From the NCBI GenBank assembly GCA_910584695.1, contig CAJUBR010000022.1:1-37498 (forward strand): a DNA stretch of 37,498 nucleotides, given 5' to 3'. The position numbers and the translations under genes were made by a program. Shown in pieces: positions 25,434-34,534 of the stretch. Source of the stretch: an uncultured Lachnospiraceae bacterium. GTDB taxonomy: Bacteria > Bacillota > Clostridia > Lachnospirales > Lachnospiraceae. Under the pieces are notes generated by a model. That model searched no databases, was not told the origin of the DNA, and worked only from the letters and a program-made list of their open reading frames with translations. Each line of letters begins with the position of its first letter. The stretch's first letter is position 1.

Positions 25434-26381
25434 ATGAAAAAGCAAAAGATAATGAATCAAAAGTATTTGACGGCTATAATAAAAAACAGCAGGGTAGAAG
25501 TCTTTGAATATTATCCGGAAAAAGACAAATTAATACTATATGATGAACGAATGCAGAAGGTAAAAGAGATATGTAATTATCTTGACTATCTGAAGGGGGA
25601 TACTATAATCCATCCGGAGGACCGGAAGAAAGCGGCTGTATTTTTTTCGGGGGAACGAAAGGAAATGCTTGAAATACGTACAATAGAAGAAAACCGGATT
25701 CACACAAAGGAGATTACAATGACACCGGTAAGTGAAAAGGAAGAACCTTTATGTTGTGTTGGTTGTATTAGAGATGTTACGTTGGAAAAGAATAAAGAAA
25801 AGGATATGGAGGAGCTGGCAAAGAAAGATTCTCTTACAGGACTGTATAATCATTTTTGGGGTGAAAAATTAATATCCGGCTATCTGGATAATAAAAACCC
25901 TAACTGCCCTTGCGGTATGCTGCTGGTTGATATTGACAACTTTAAAACAGTAAATGATACGTATGGACACCTTTTTGGAGATAAGGTTCTGGTAGAACTT
26001 TCAAAATTATTCGGTTGTATTTTTGGTGGGAAGGATATTGTGGTACGCTTTGGTGGAGATGAATTTATTCTGTTTTTAAAAGATATTAATTATGCGTCTC
26101 TTGTTGCAAAGATTATGGAGATGATGGAATCTATTCGCAAACTGGTATTTGAGGAGAATGATTATTCCATGACATGCAGCACAGGAGTATGTTTTTTGCC
26201 AGAAAACACATTCGGATTTACTTATAAACAGGTTTTTGAAAATGCTGACCGGGCACTTTATAAGGCAAAAGAGAGGGGAAGAAACCAGTATGTACTTTGG
26301 AATGCTTTGAAACAAGAGGATAAGAATGTCTCTGACTTGGAGGAGGAAAAAACAAATAGACATTTGTCCAAAAACGCATGA
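25434..26381 (+). CDS. Diguanylate cyclase (PAS-like + GGDEF)
   Basis: A 315-residue soluble protein. The N-terminal half (about 15-120) looks like a PAS-type sensor, with FEYYPEKDKLILYD, IIHPEDR and a final GCIRDVTLEK linking strand. The GGDEF domain starts with KKDSLTGLYNH and has the intact active motif RFGGDEF (Gly207-Phe211). The metal-binding DIDNFKTVNDTYGH is also present, so c-di-GMP synthesis is expected. The inhibitory I-site is lost: the RxxD position reads GGKD. The ATG at 25434 has AGGTGG 5 bases upstream; an in-frame TTG at 25410 is less likely. No membrane helix is seen, so it senses a cytoplasmic signal. Control by the divergent XRE protein is probable. Confidence 0.9.
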   Translation: MKKQKIMNQKYLTAIIKNSRVEVFEYYPEKDKLILYDERMQKVKEICNYLDYLKGDTIIHPEDRKKAAVFFSGERKEMLEIRTIEENRIHTKEITMTPVSEKEEPLCCVGCIRDVTLEKNKEKDMEELAKKDSLTGLYNHFWGEKLISGYLDNKNPNCPCGMLLVDIDNFKTVNDTYGHLFGDKVLVELSKLFGCIFGGKDIVVRFGGDEFILFLKDINYASLVAKIMEMMESIRKLVFEENDYSMTCSTGVCFLPENTFGFTYKQVFENADRALYKAKERGRNQYVLWNALKQEDKNVSDLEEEKTNRHLSKNA

Positions 26382-26388
26382 ATATACA

Positions 26389-26417
26389 TTTACAGAAAAC
26401 CAAAAAAGTGTTATGAT
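26389..26417 (+). promoter_or_regulatory. Promoter of glgB
   Basis: TTTACA (26389-26394), a 17-base spacer and TATGAT (26412-26417) lie just after the cyclase stop codon and about 86 bases before the glgB start. It makes glgB independent of the cyclase gene. Confidence 0.65.
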
Positions 26418-26502
26418 ATGAGTACTTATAAAACAGATTTTTGAACAGGATGGAGAAGACATTTTCTAATGGCAGATTCTATTTAATGCAGGAGGTTTTT
26501 TT

Positions 26503-28833
26503 ATGGATGTAAAGATTCAACAATGGATGAACTGGATACTTTATGACGAGTTAATGGATGGAAAAATTAATGCACCCAAGCACCTGCTGGGTAACCATGA
26601 TTATGTGGACGGGCAGATGATTACTGCGTATAAGCCGCATTCTGCAAGTTGTAAAGTGATATCCCCGGATGGTAAGACAGAACATTGGATGGAAAAGATA
26701 GATGAAAGAGGATTTTATGCAGTTTATCTTTCCAAAAAGATATTTATAGGAAGCAGATACCGTCTTGTTACGAATTACTATGACGGTTCAACAGTTGTTT
26801 CAGCAGATCCTTACAGTTTTGAAAGCCAGCTTACGGATTTTGATATTTATCTGTTTGGAGAGGGAAACCACTGGGATATTTATAAGAAACTTGGAGCACA
26901 TCCTATGACGATAGACGGAGTGTCAGGAACTTATTTTGCAGTCTGGGCTCCTCATGCAAGAAGGGTTTCTGTTGTAGGTGATTTTAACCTGTGGGACAGC
27001 TCCCTTCATCCAATGAATATTAGTAGAACCGCGGGATTTTTTGAATTATTTATTCCTGATGTAGGTGAGGATGCAGTTTACAAATTTAATATTCTAACAC
27101 GTTACGGAGAAGAAATCTTTAAGTCAGATCCCTTTGGAAACTGTGCACAGTTCCGTCCAAATAATGCTTCGGTGGTAAAGGATATTACAAAATATGATTG
27201 GACAGATACCACATGGATGGAAAACAGGAAAGGGGTATCCAGAGTAGATGCATTAAAAAAGCCAATGGCAATTTATGAGATGCATTTAGGATCATGGAAA
27301 AAGCGGATAGAAGATGATGCGAACGGATTTTTCAGCTACCGGGAATTGGCACATATGGTGGCGGATTATGTAAAAGATATGGGATATACCCATATTGAAC
27401 TAATGGGAATTGCAGAATACCCATTTGATGGTTCCTGGGGATATCAGGTGACCAATTACTATGCCCCTACAAGAAGATATGGAGATCCTGCGGACTTTAT
27501 GTATTTTGTAGATTATATGCATCAGAATGGTATTGCTGTTATTTTGGACTGGGTGCCTGCACATTTTCCAAGAGATGCACATGGACTTGGGAAATTTGAC
27601 GGCATGGCACTTTATGAGCACCCGGATTCCAGAAGGGGAGAGCATCCGGATTGGGGGACTTATATTTTTGACTATGGACGCAATGAAATATCCAATTTCC
27701 TGATTGCAAATGCCATTTTCTGGGTAAAGGAATATCATATTGATGCCCTGCGTGTCGATGCGGTGGCTTCCATGCTGTACTTGGACTATGGAAAGCAGGA
27801 TGGGAACTGGCTCCCGAATGAAGATGGGGGCAATGATAACTATGATGCCATTAAGATGTTAATGAAACTCAATAAAACCATTGAAGAGCTTGATATGGGT
27901 GTATTTGTCATTGCAGAGGAGTCTACTTCATGGGCAGGGGTAACGGCACCGGTTTCAATGGATGGATTAGGTTTTCTGTTTAAGTGGAACATGGGCTGGA
28001 TGAATGATTTTCTTGAGTATATGAAGATGGACCCATATTTTAGACAGTTTAATCATAACCGGTTGACCTTTAGTTTAATGTATGCATATTCAGAAAACTT
28101 TATTTTGGTGATTTCCCATGATGAAGTGGTGCATTTGAAATGTTCCATGATCAACAAAATGCCGGGACTCCATGATGATAAGTTTGCAAATCTGCGTGCA
28201 GCATATGGGTTTATGTACGGACATCCTGGAAAGAAGCTGTTATTTATGGGACAGGAGTTTGCACAGTTAAGAGAGTGGAGTGAGGAACGGAGTCTTGACT
28301 GGTATCTGTTAGATGGAGAAGATGCGAGAAGCCATAAAGGAATGCAAAATTATATAAAGGCACTGAATCACTTATATAATGATTATGATGCAATGTATTG
28401 TAACGATCAGGATCCGATTGGATTTGAATGGATTAGCTGTGATGACGCACAAAGTAGTATTGTATCTTTTATCCGTCGTGGTTCCACATCTAAGAATCAG
28501 TTGCTGTTTGTATGTAATTTTACACCAGTAGACCGGGACGGATTTGTGGTTGGTGTACCTTGTAAGGGGAATTATACCGAAATCTTAAATTCTGATGCGG
28601 AGGAATTTGGAGGGCTTGGAAGAGTAGATAACGGTGTAATAAAGGCAGTAGAAGAACCATGGGATCATAAAGATTATTCTATTACAATGCATTTACCACC
28701 ATTGGCCGTTACGGTATTTCAGTATGATTACAAGGAGGACGCTCCAAAGAGGGTATCTGCCGCAAAATCCGTTTCTAAAGGGCGTAAGGCGAAGAAAGCG
28801 GCGAAAAAAGCAACTACAAGGAAACAGGGATAA
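26503..28833 (+). CDS. glgB: 1,4-alpha-glucan branching enzyme
   Basis: A 776-residue GH13 enzyme that makes alpha-1,6 branches in glycogen. N-terminal CBM48-type modules (TYFAVWAPHARRVSVVGDFNLWD near 143-165 gives the landmark) precede the catalytic barrel. Key residues are the nucleophile Asp419 (ALRVDAV), the acid/base Glu in AEES (472-473) and Asp539 (SHDEVVH). AGGAGG stands before the ATG. The C-terminus has an unusual basic tail: 12 of the last 30 residues are Lys or Arg (KGRKAKKAAKKATTRK). No other glycogen gene is adjacent, so it is an orphan copy rather than part of a glg operon. Confidence 0.96.
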   Translation: MDVKIQQWMNWILYDELMDGKINAPKHLLGNHDYVDGQMITAYKPHSASCKVISPDGKTEHWMEKIDERGFYAVYLSKKIFIGSRYRLVTNYYDGSTVVSADPYSFESQLTDFDIYLFGEGNHWDIYKKLGAHPMTIDGVSGTYFAVWAPHARRVSVVGDFNLWDSSLHPMNISRTAGFFELFIPDVGEDAVYKFNILTRYGEEIFKSDPFGNCAQFRPNNASVVKDITKYDWTDTTWMENRKGVSRVDALKKPMAIYEMHLGSWKKRIEDDANGFFSYRELAHMVADYVKDMGYTHIELMGIAEYPFDGSWGYQVTNYYAPTRRYGDPADFMYFVDYMHQNGIAVILDWVPAHFPRDAHGLGKFDGMALYEHPDSRRGEHPDWGTYIFDYGRNEISNFLIANAIFWVKEYHIDALRVDAVASMLYLDYGKQDGNWLPNEDGGNDNYDAIKMLMKLNKTIEELDMGVFVIAEESTSWAGVTAPVSMDGLGFLFKWNMGWMNDFLEYMKMDPYFRQFNHNRLTFSLMYAYSENFILVISHDEVVHLKCSMINKMPGLHDDKFANLRAAYGFMYGHPGKKLLFMGQEFAQLREWSEERSLDWYLLDGEDARSHKGMQNYIKALNHLYNDYDAMYCNDQDPIGFEWISCDDAQSSIVSFIRRGSTSKNQLLFVCNFTPVDRDGFVVGVPCKGNYTEILNSDAEEFGGLGRVDNGVIKAVEEPWDHKDYSITMHLPPLAVTVFQYDYKEDAPKRVSAAKSVSKGRKAKKAAKKATTRKQG

Positions 28834-28963
28834 AAGGAATAAGCAAAAACTAAATTAGCTAGATTTTTGACTGACAGTAAGTATAAATCTGAATCTTAAC
28901 AAATGACACTTATAGTAAAAATATATTTGAATATTTACAATTTATGAAGAAGGGGAAGTGAAG

Positions 28964-30358
28964 ATGGGAAATGCAGGAAAAAAAACGGTACTCATAAAGG
29001 CAGTTTCAGAACTGGAAAATATGGATTACTCTAAGGAACCGGAATTAAACCGTATTTATCACAGATTGTCAGACGGCAGAAAACAATTTGCGGAAATTTT
29101 TGAAAAGAACATAAAGGCGGTAATGCAGATCAGCTCCCTTGATTTGATGATGCAGCATCAAACCGAGAGGATTATGGATATATCACGGAATGTAGCAATT
29201 GCAACAGAAACCATTTTTGGAAGTTCGGGAACAGGAAATTCCAATAACCAGCATGAGGAATTGACGAACACTATAATAGAGGTTTCTTCCCAAACGCAGG
29301 AGGTATACAGCAAAATCGAGGAAAGTCAGGGAGAGCTTACTACGATTAAGGAGCTTTCCAATCAGGCGATTGAAGTTTCAGGGGAAATGCAGCAGGATTT
29401 AGATGAGCTGTTGAAGATGATTAATTGTATGAATGATGTAGTTGAGGGAATTGATGCGATTTCTCTACAGACAAATCTGCTGGCATTAAATGCATCCATT
29501 GAGGCGGCAAGAGCAGGGGTTGCGGGAAAAGGTTTTGCTGTGTTAGCACAGGAAATCCGCGGATTAGCGGAACAGACCCAGAAATTGACCCAGAGTATGG
29601 GTGACTTTGTAGACAGCATAAAGGGGGCATCACAAAAGAGTGTGGAAAGTGCCCAAAGTACAATTGATGCACTGGGAACAATGACAGAAAAAATCGGAAC
29701 GGTATGGGAATTGAATAATGAAAATCAGAATCATGTTTCTATGGTGAATGAGTCGATTAGTTCAATTGCTGCTGTGAGTGAAAAAATCAGCAGTTCCATG
29801 ACACAAATGGAGAACCAGTTGAGAAATAGTACTAATTTTATGAATAATGTCAGCAAGGATTTGAAAAAGGCGGCAGAACCAGTAGTAGATATAGAAAAAA
29901 CATTGGATGAAGCGGCAAAACAGATGGGAAGCATGACAGAGGATGCATTTTTTCATCTTGAGAATTCAGAGTTTGCCAGATATGTAAGCAATGCGATTTC
30001 TGCACACCACACATGGCTTGCAAATCTTGAAAAAATGGTGAAAGAGCGGGAGGTAATGCCGTTACAGTTAGATTCTTCTAAATGTGGATTTGGACATTTT
30101 TATTATGCAATGACGCCAAAGATTCCGAGTGTGCTTCCCATTTGGAATGCATTAGGTGCCAAACATAAAAAATTTCATAAATTTGGAGAAGAGGTTATTT
30201 CCGCATTGGATAATGAAGATTATTTTAAGGCAGAGCAGATATACAGAGAGGCAGAGTCTTACTCTAAAGAACTGATTTCCGATCTGGAGCAGATATTGCA
30301 GATTTCCGGAGATGATGTGAATAGCAAAAGGATTATTTACGGTAAATCGTCTAATTAA
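28964..30358 (+). CDS. Cytoplasmic methyl-accepting chemotaxis protein with CZB zinc domain
   Basis: The 464-residue chemoreceptor has no membrane helix or HAMP domain. The signalling hairpin tip (AISLQTNLLALNASIEAARAG, landmark LQTNLLALNAS) lies at about 165-195, flanked by long coiled coils. The C-terminus is a chemoreceptor zinc-binding (CZB) domain with ligands His348 (HHTW), Cys374 (KCGFGHF), His401 and His405 (HKKFH). Known CZB receptors such as Helicobacter TlpD are cytoplasmic and respond to zinc, oxidants or pH. The ATG at 28964 is preceded by AGGGG; a GTG two codons earlier is possible. It stands alone, with no che genes in the window, but implies a motile organism. Confidence 0.92.
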   Translation: MGNAGKKTVLIKAVSELENMDYSKEPELNRIYHRLSDGRKQFAEIFEKNIKAVMQISSLDLMMQHQTERIMDISRNVAIATETIFGSSGTGNSNNQHEELTNTIIEVSSQTQEVYSKIEESQGELTTIKELSNQAIEVSGEMQQDLDELLKMINCMNDVVEGIDAISLQTNLLALNASIEAARAGVAGKGFAVLAQEIRGLAEQTQKLTQSMGDFVDSIKGASQKSVESAQSTIDALGTMTEKIGTVWELNNENQNHVSMVNESISSIAAVSEKISSSMTQMENQLRNSTNFMNNVSKDLKKAAEPVVDIEKTLDEAAKQMGSMTEDAFFHLENSEFARYVSNAISAHHTWLANLEKMVKEREVMPLQLDSSKCGFGHFYYAMTPKIPSVLPIWNALGAKHKKFHKFGEEVISALDNEDYFKAEQIYREAESYSKELISDLEQILQISGDDVNSKRIIYGKSSN

Positions 30359-30370
30359 GCAAAAAATTTC

Positions 30371-30399
30371 TTGAAAGCCTGTACTCTTTGTGCTACACT
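30371..30399 (+). promoter_or_regulatory. Promoter of typA
   Basis: TTGAAA (30371-30376), a 17-base spacer and TACACT (30394-30399), about 60 bases before the start codon. No separate terminator of the preceding gene is visible. Confidence 0.6.
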
Positions 30400-30460
30400 T
30401 GTAGACGTTGTGTGCAAATTATTTAGATAAAGCATTGTAAAGTGTAAAGGAAGAAGTATT

Positions 30461-32290
30461 ATGCAGATTTCAAGAGATGACATTCGTAACGTAGCAATTA
30501 TTGCCCATGTAGACCATGGAAAAACCACACTGGTAGACGAGCTTTTAAAACAAAGTGGTGTATTTAGGGAAAATCAGGAAGTGGCGGAGCGTGTCATGGA
30601 TTCCAATGATATAGAACGGGAACGTGGCATCACGATTCTTTCAAAGAATACAGCGGTAAATTATAAAGGGACAAAAATTAATATTATTGATACACCGGGG
30701 CATGCAGATTTTGGCGGCGAGGTGGAACGTGTTCTTAAGATGGTAAATGGGGTTATCCTTGTGGTAGATGCATTTGAGGGTGCTATGCCACAGACAAAAT
30801 TTGTATTAAAAAAGGCATTGGAGCTGAATCTCCATGTGATTGTTTGTGTAAATAAGATTGACCGCCCGGAAGCAAGAGTGGAAGAGGTGGAAGAGGAGGT
30901 ATTGGAACTTTTACTGGATCTGGATGCAACGGATGAACAATTGGAATGCCCATTTGTATATGCGTCGGCAAAGGGCGGTGTGGCAAAAAAGAGTATGGAT
31001 GATGATGCTGTTGATATGGCTCCATTATTTGAAACGATTATCGATTATATTCCGGCTCCCACCGGTGATCCGAAGGCAGATACTCAGGTACTTATTTCTA
31101 CGATTGACTATAATGAGTACGTTGGTCGTATTGGTGTAGGTAAGGTAGATAACGGAAGTCTCAAGTTAAATCAGGAGGTATTGCTGGTAAATGCCCATGA
31201 TGAGTCAAAGTGTAAGAAGGTTAAGATCGGTAAATTATATGAATTTGAGGGTCTTGATAAAGTGGAAGTGAAGGAGGTGGGAATCGGTGCGATTGCAGCG
31301 ATTTCCGGAATTACCGATATCCATATCGGGGATACGTTATGTTCTGTGGATCATCCACAGCCGATTCCTTTTCAGAAGATTTCGGAGCCGACTATTTCCA
31401 TGAATTTTATGGTAAATGATTCCCCTCTTGCAGGAAAGGAAGGCAAATTTGTAACCTCCAGACATTTAAGAGACCGCCTTTTTAAAGAACTGAATACAGA
31501 TGTATCTTTACGTGTGGAAGAAACAGAGGGAACAGAGGCATATAAAGTATCCGGTCGTGGAGAACTTCATTTATCCGTATTAATTGAGAATATGCGGCGT
31601 GAGGGATATGAGTTTGCAGTCAGTAAGGCTGAAGTGATTTATAAGGAAGATGACAAGGGTAAGAAGTTAGAACCAATGGAGACTGCTTATATTGATGTAC
31701 CGGAGGAGTTTTCAGGAACCATTATCAGTATGTTAAATGAGCGGAAAGGGGAATTGCAGGCTATGACGCCTGCCCATGACGGAACGGTACGTCTGGAATT
31801 CAGCATTCCAGCAAGAGGACTGATTGGATTTCGGGGAGACTTTATGACTTCTACAAAGGGAACCGGAATTATCAATACTATTTTTGATGGGTATGGCCCT
31901 TATAAAGGAGATATGATGTATAGAAGTCAGGGGTCCCTGATTGCCTTTGAAACGGGGACTTCCATCACATATGGTTTGTATAATGCCCAGGATAGGGGAA
32001 CTCTGTTTATTGGACCTGGCGAACAGGTATATGCCGGAATGGTAATAGGACAGACTGGCAAAGCGGAGGATATTGAGATTAATGTATGCAAGGCAAAGCA
32101 TTTGACCAATACACGTTCTTCCGGGGCGGATGATGCATTAAAACTGACCCCTCCAAGAGTATTAAGTCTTGAACAGGCATTGGAGTTTATTGATACCGAT
32201 GAACTTTTAGAGATTACGCCGGAACATATCCGTATCCGTAAGAAGATCTTAGATCCTACGTTGAGAAAGCGTTCTAAGATTAACAGATAG
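30461..32290 (+). CDS. typA: Ribosome-associated GTPase TypA/BipA
   Basis: A 609-residue translational GTPase of normal length. The G domain has AHVDHGKT (15-22), switch RGITI, DTPGH and NKID. EF-G-like domains II, III and V follow, with the TypA-specific C-terminal region (RGLIGFRGDFMTSTKGTG, YRSQGSLIAFETG as landmarks). It binds the 70S ribosome and assists 50S assembly and growth under stress or cold. AGGAAG precedes the ATG. It is monocistronic, with its own promoter and a strong terminator about 50 bases after the stop codon. Confidence 0.97.
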   Translation: MQISRDDIRNVAIIAHVDHGKTTLVDELLKQSGVFRENQEVAERVMDSNDIERERGITILSKNTAVNYKGTKINIIDTPGHADFGGEVERVLKMVNGVILVVDAFEGAMPQTKFVLKKALELNLHVIVCVNKIDRPEARVEEVEEEVLELLLDLDATDEQLECPFVYASAKGGVAKKSMDDDAVDMAPLFETIIDYIPAPTGDPKADTQVLISTIDYNEYVGRIGVGKVDNGSLKLNQEVLLVNAHDESKCKKVKIGKLYEFEGLDKVEVKEVGIGAIAAISGITDIHIGDTLCSVDHPQPIPFQKISEPTISMNFMVNDSPLAGKEGKFVTSRHLRDRLFKELNTDVSLRVEETEGTEAYKVSGRGELHLSVLIENMRREGYEFAVSKAEVIYKEDDKGKKLEPMETAYIDVPEEFSGTIISMLNERKGELQAMTPAHDGTVRLEFSIPARGLIGFRGDFMTSTKGTGIINTIFDGYGPYKGDMMYRSQGSLIAFETGTSITYGLYNAQDRGTLFIGPGEQVYAGMVIGQTGKAEDIEINVCKAKHLTNTRSSGADDALKLTPPRVLSLEQALEFIDTDELLEITPEHIRIRKKILDPTLRKRSKINR

Positions 32291-32338
32291 ATAGTAGTTG
32301 ACTATCGTGGGCTATGAGCCAGGGGGACATGCTTGCAC

Positions 32339-32379
32339 GCTGTCAATCGCAGTTTATGCGGTTGACGGCTTTTTTTTTT
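32339..32379 (+). terminator. Terminator of typA
   Basis: A 13-bp stem (32339-32351 with 32357-32369, two G-U pairs) has a 5-base loop, followed by ten T. Two small hairpins (GATAGT/ACTATC at 32290-32306 and GGCT/AGCC at 32310-32320) precede it. Confidence 0.92.
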
Positions 32380-32389
32380 CGTAAATTAA

Positions 32390-32398
32390 TGCTATACT
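32390..32398 (+). promoter_or_regulatory. Extended -10 promoter of the acyltransferase cassette
   Basis: TGCTATACT (TGN plus -10) lies right after the typA T tract, about 50 bases before the first gene. There is no clear -35, which is usual for extended -10 promoters. Confidence 0.45.
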
Positions 32399-32448
32399 TA
32401 GAAAGATTGTAATCATACAGAGTTAGAAATTATAAAGGACAGAGTGGA

Positions 32449-33762
32449 ATGAAAAAGAAGAAAGACAAGAGTGAGGGGAAAAGAAACCTTCGGAAAGAAC
32501 AGCTTGCATGGGACAAATTAGATAATACGGCGAATTTATTCCCTGTAATCGCTACAGAGGATATGACAAATGTTTATCGTATATCGGTGACTTTGACAGA
32601 GGAAATAGACCGTATCTTGTTACAGGAATCGTTAAACCGTATTCTGCCCCAGTTCCTTGTATTCCGCATGCGTCTTAGAATGGGTGTGTTCTGGTACTAC
32701 TTTGAAGAAAACACAAGACCGGCACCCATTGTCAGAGAAGAGTACTCCAGTCCGGGAGCTTATATAGATAAAAGCAGAAACAATCATTATATGTTCCGGG
32801 TAACCTATTATAAATGCAGGATTAATCTGGAAGTATTTCATGCCCTGACAGATGGGGCGGGCGGAATCATTTTTTTACGGGAACTGATTTATCAGTATTT
32901 AAGATTAAAATATCCGGATATCCTAAGGGAAGAGAAGGATAAAATTTCTTCCGGTATTTTTCTGGATAAGGAAGACAGCTATGTGAAAAACTTTAAAAAG
33001 GGACATTCGAAAGTATACCAGTCGGAACGGGCACTGACGATTCATGGGGAGAAACTTTCAAAGGGTGAAATGGGTGTAGTGCATGGATATATGCCGGTTG
33101 ACCAGTTGAAAAAGGCGGGGAAAAAGTATGGAGTCACGATTAATCAGTATTTAGTTGGAGTATTTGTATATTGTATCTATAAAGAATATTTGAAAGAACA
33201 GCCGTCTAAAATACCTATTAGCTGCTGTGTACCAGTTAATCTTAGACCGTATTATGACTCGCATACGATGAAAAACTTTTTTGCCATGGTATCTGCTGTA
33301 TTTAGACCGGAAAAGGAACAGTATACCCTTTCTGAAGTGATTGAAATTGTGGCGGAAAGCTTAAGAGAACAAATTACACCGGAGAATCTAAACAATATTA
33401 TGTCTTATAATGTATCAAATGAAAAGAATTGGATATTAAGGGCGGTTCCTCTGGTAATCAAAAATGCAGTAATGAAGCGGATTTATGGTATATCGGCCAA
33501 AGCCACTTCCGCAACCGTGACCAATATTGGCAATATCGAGTTAAGGGAGCCGTATCAAAAATATGTGGAGCATTTTTATACGACACTCTCCATGTCAAAG
33601 GGACAGAATATAAAAGGAGGTATTTGTTCCTACAATGGAATTCTTACGTTTACCTTTAGTTCCGTACTGCTGGATTTGTCTATCCAGAAACGTTTTTTTC
33701 AACTTATTGCGAAAGACGGCGTTGCCGTAGCAGTGGAAAGTAATGGTGCATATTATGAATAA
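32449..33762 (+). CDS. Condensation-domain-like acyltransferase
   Basis: The 437-residue soluble protein has the fold signature of CoA- or carrier-dependent acyltransferases (condensation/alcohol acetyltransferase superfamily). His131-Asp135-Gly136 in FHALTDGAGG corresponds to the HxxxDG catalytic motif, placed at the usual distance from the N-terminus. A second-half segment (PISCCVPVNLRPYYD, MKNFFAMVSAV as landmarks) matches the C-terminal lobe. There is no adenylation or carrier domain, so it is not a peptide synthetase module. A very basic N-terminus precedes it. The next gene overlaps it by 8 bases, and an esterase follows. The donor and acceptor are unknown; acylation of a lipid or cell-surface molecule would fit the membrane partner. 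Confidence 0.78.
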   Translation: MKKKKDKSEGKRNLRKEQLAWDKLDNTANLFPVIATEDMTNVYRISVTLTEEIDRILLQESLNRILPQFLVFRMRLRMGVFWYYFEENTRPAPIVREEYSSPGAYIDKSRNNHYMFRVTYYKCRINLEVFHALTDGAGGIIFLRELIYQYLRLKYPDILREEKDKISSGIFLDKEDSYVKNFKKGHSKVYQSERALTIHGEKLSKGEMGVVHGYMPVDQLKKAGKKYGVTINQYLVGVFVYCIYKEYLKEQPSKIPISCCVPVNLRPYYDSHTMKNFFAMVSAVFRPEKEQYTLSEVIEIVAESLREQITPENLNNIMSYNVSNEKNWILRAVPLVIKNAVMKRIYGISAKATSATVTNIGNIELREPYQKYVEHFYTTLSMSKGQNIKGGICSYNGILTFTFSSVLLDLSIQKRFFQLIAKDGVAVAVESNGAYYE

Positions 33763-34450
33763 ATGTAGACATTGTAATATAGTAATATATGATGATACAG
33801 AGATTTGTCCGCTTTGTCACAGCGTTTTAAATGAAATGACAAAGGAGGACAGTGAGGAGATAAAAGGATTTTCGTTAAAGGGTGCTCCATATCCCGATGT
33901 GCGAAAACGTAAAAAACAGTTACATTTTGTAATGCGTTTGATTTTATTTTTATTTATTTTGGCAGAAATCTGTCTGGTTACGATTAATTATTTTGTGACT
34001 CCGAAGTTCTGGTGGTCCGGTATCAGTGGTGTAGCAATGATCTATACGTATCTTTCTATGGTTTACTGGATTCACCACGATGCGGGGTATGCAGCTAAAA
34101 TCGGGCTTCAGCTTTGTTTTACGATAGCACTTTTGGTAGGGATTGATTATTTTACAGGGATGACAGGATGGTCATTACAGTGGGCAATTCCCGGTGTTAT
34201 TTTGTTTGGGGATGCCATTGTATTTTTTTTGATGATGTTAAACAGGCAGCATTGGTACAGTTATACACTATTACTTTTGCTGATTACGATTTTCAGCATA
34301 GCGATTATCAGCCTGTATTTTGCGGGAAAGGTAGAAAATATTGTGTTACCGGTGATCAGTGCAGGGGTAACCGGTATCTATCTGCTTGGCACGATTATAT
34401 TTGGAGACAGAGAATTTGCCAGAGAGTTGAAACGCAGGTTTCATGTTTGA
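33755..34450 (+). CDS. Zinc-ribbon membrane protein (DUF6320-like)
   Basis: The 231-residue protein has an N-terminal four-cysteine zinc ribbon (Cys4, Cys7, Cys18, Cys21: CRHC...CPLC), a charged linker and then about six membrane helices (from about residue 50 to 220), ending in a basic tail (ELKRRFHV). I recall this architecture as DUF6320, seen in Lachnospiraceae; the name should be checked. The ATG at 33755 is preferred, because it starts two residues before the first ligand cysteine and has GGTG 6 bases upstream. The ATG at 33743 has poorly placed Shine-Dalgarno bases. The 8-base overlap with the acyltransferase gene indicates translational coupling. It could anchor or feed the acyltransferase at the membrane; no direct evidence. 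Confidence 0.8.
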   Translation: MNKCRHCNIVIYDDTEICPLCHSVLNEMTKEDSEEIKGFSLKGAPYPDVRKRKKQLHFVMRLILFLFILAEICLVTINYFVTPKFWWSGISGVAMIYTYLSMVYWIHHDAGYAAKIGLQLCFTIALLVGIDYFTGMTGWSLQWAIPGVILFGDAIVFFLMMLNRQHWYSYTLLLLLITIFSIAIISLYFAGKVENIVLPVISAGVTGIYLLGTIIFGDREFARELKRRFHV

Positions 34451-34534
34451 CTAAAAAAATAATGGGCAAAAAAGAGGCAGGCTTCATATTTTTTTAATAT
34501 TCAATAGATAAGATTGATACGGGATGAGGAATAT

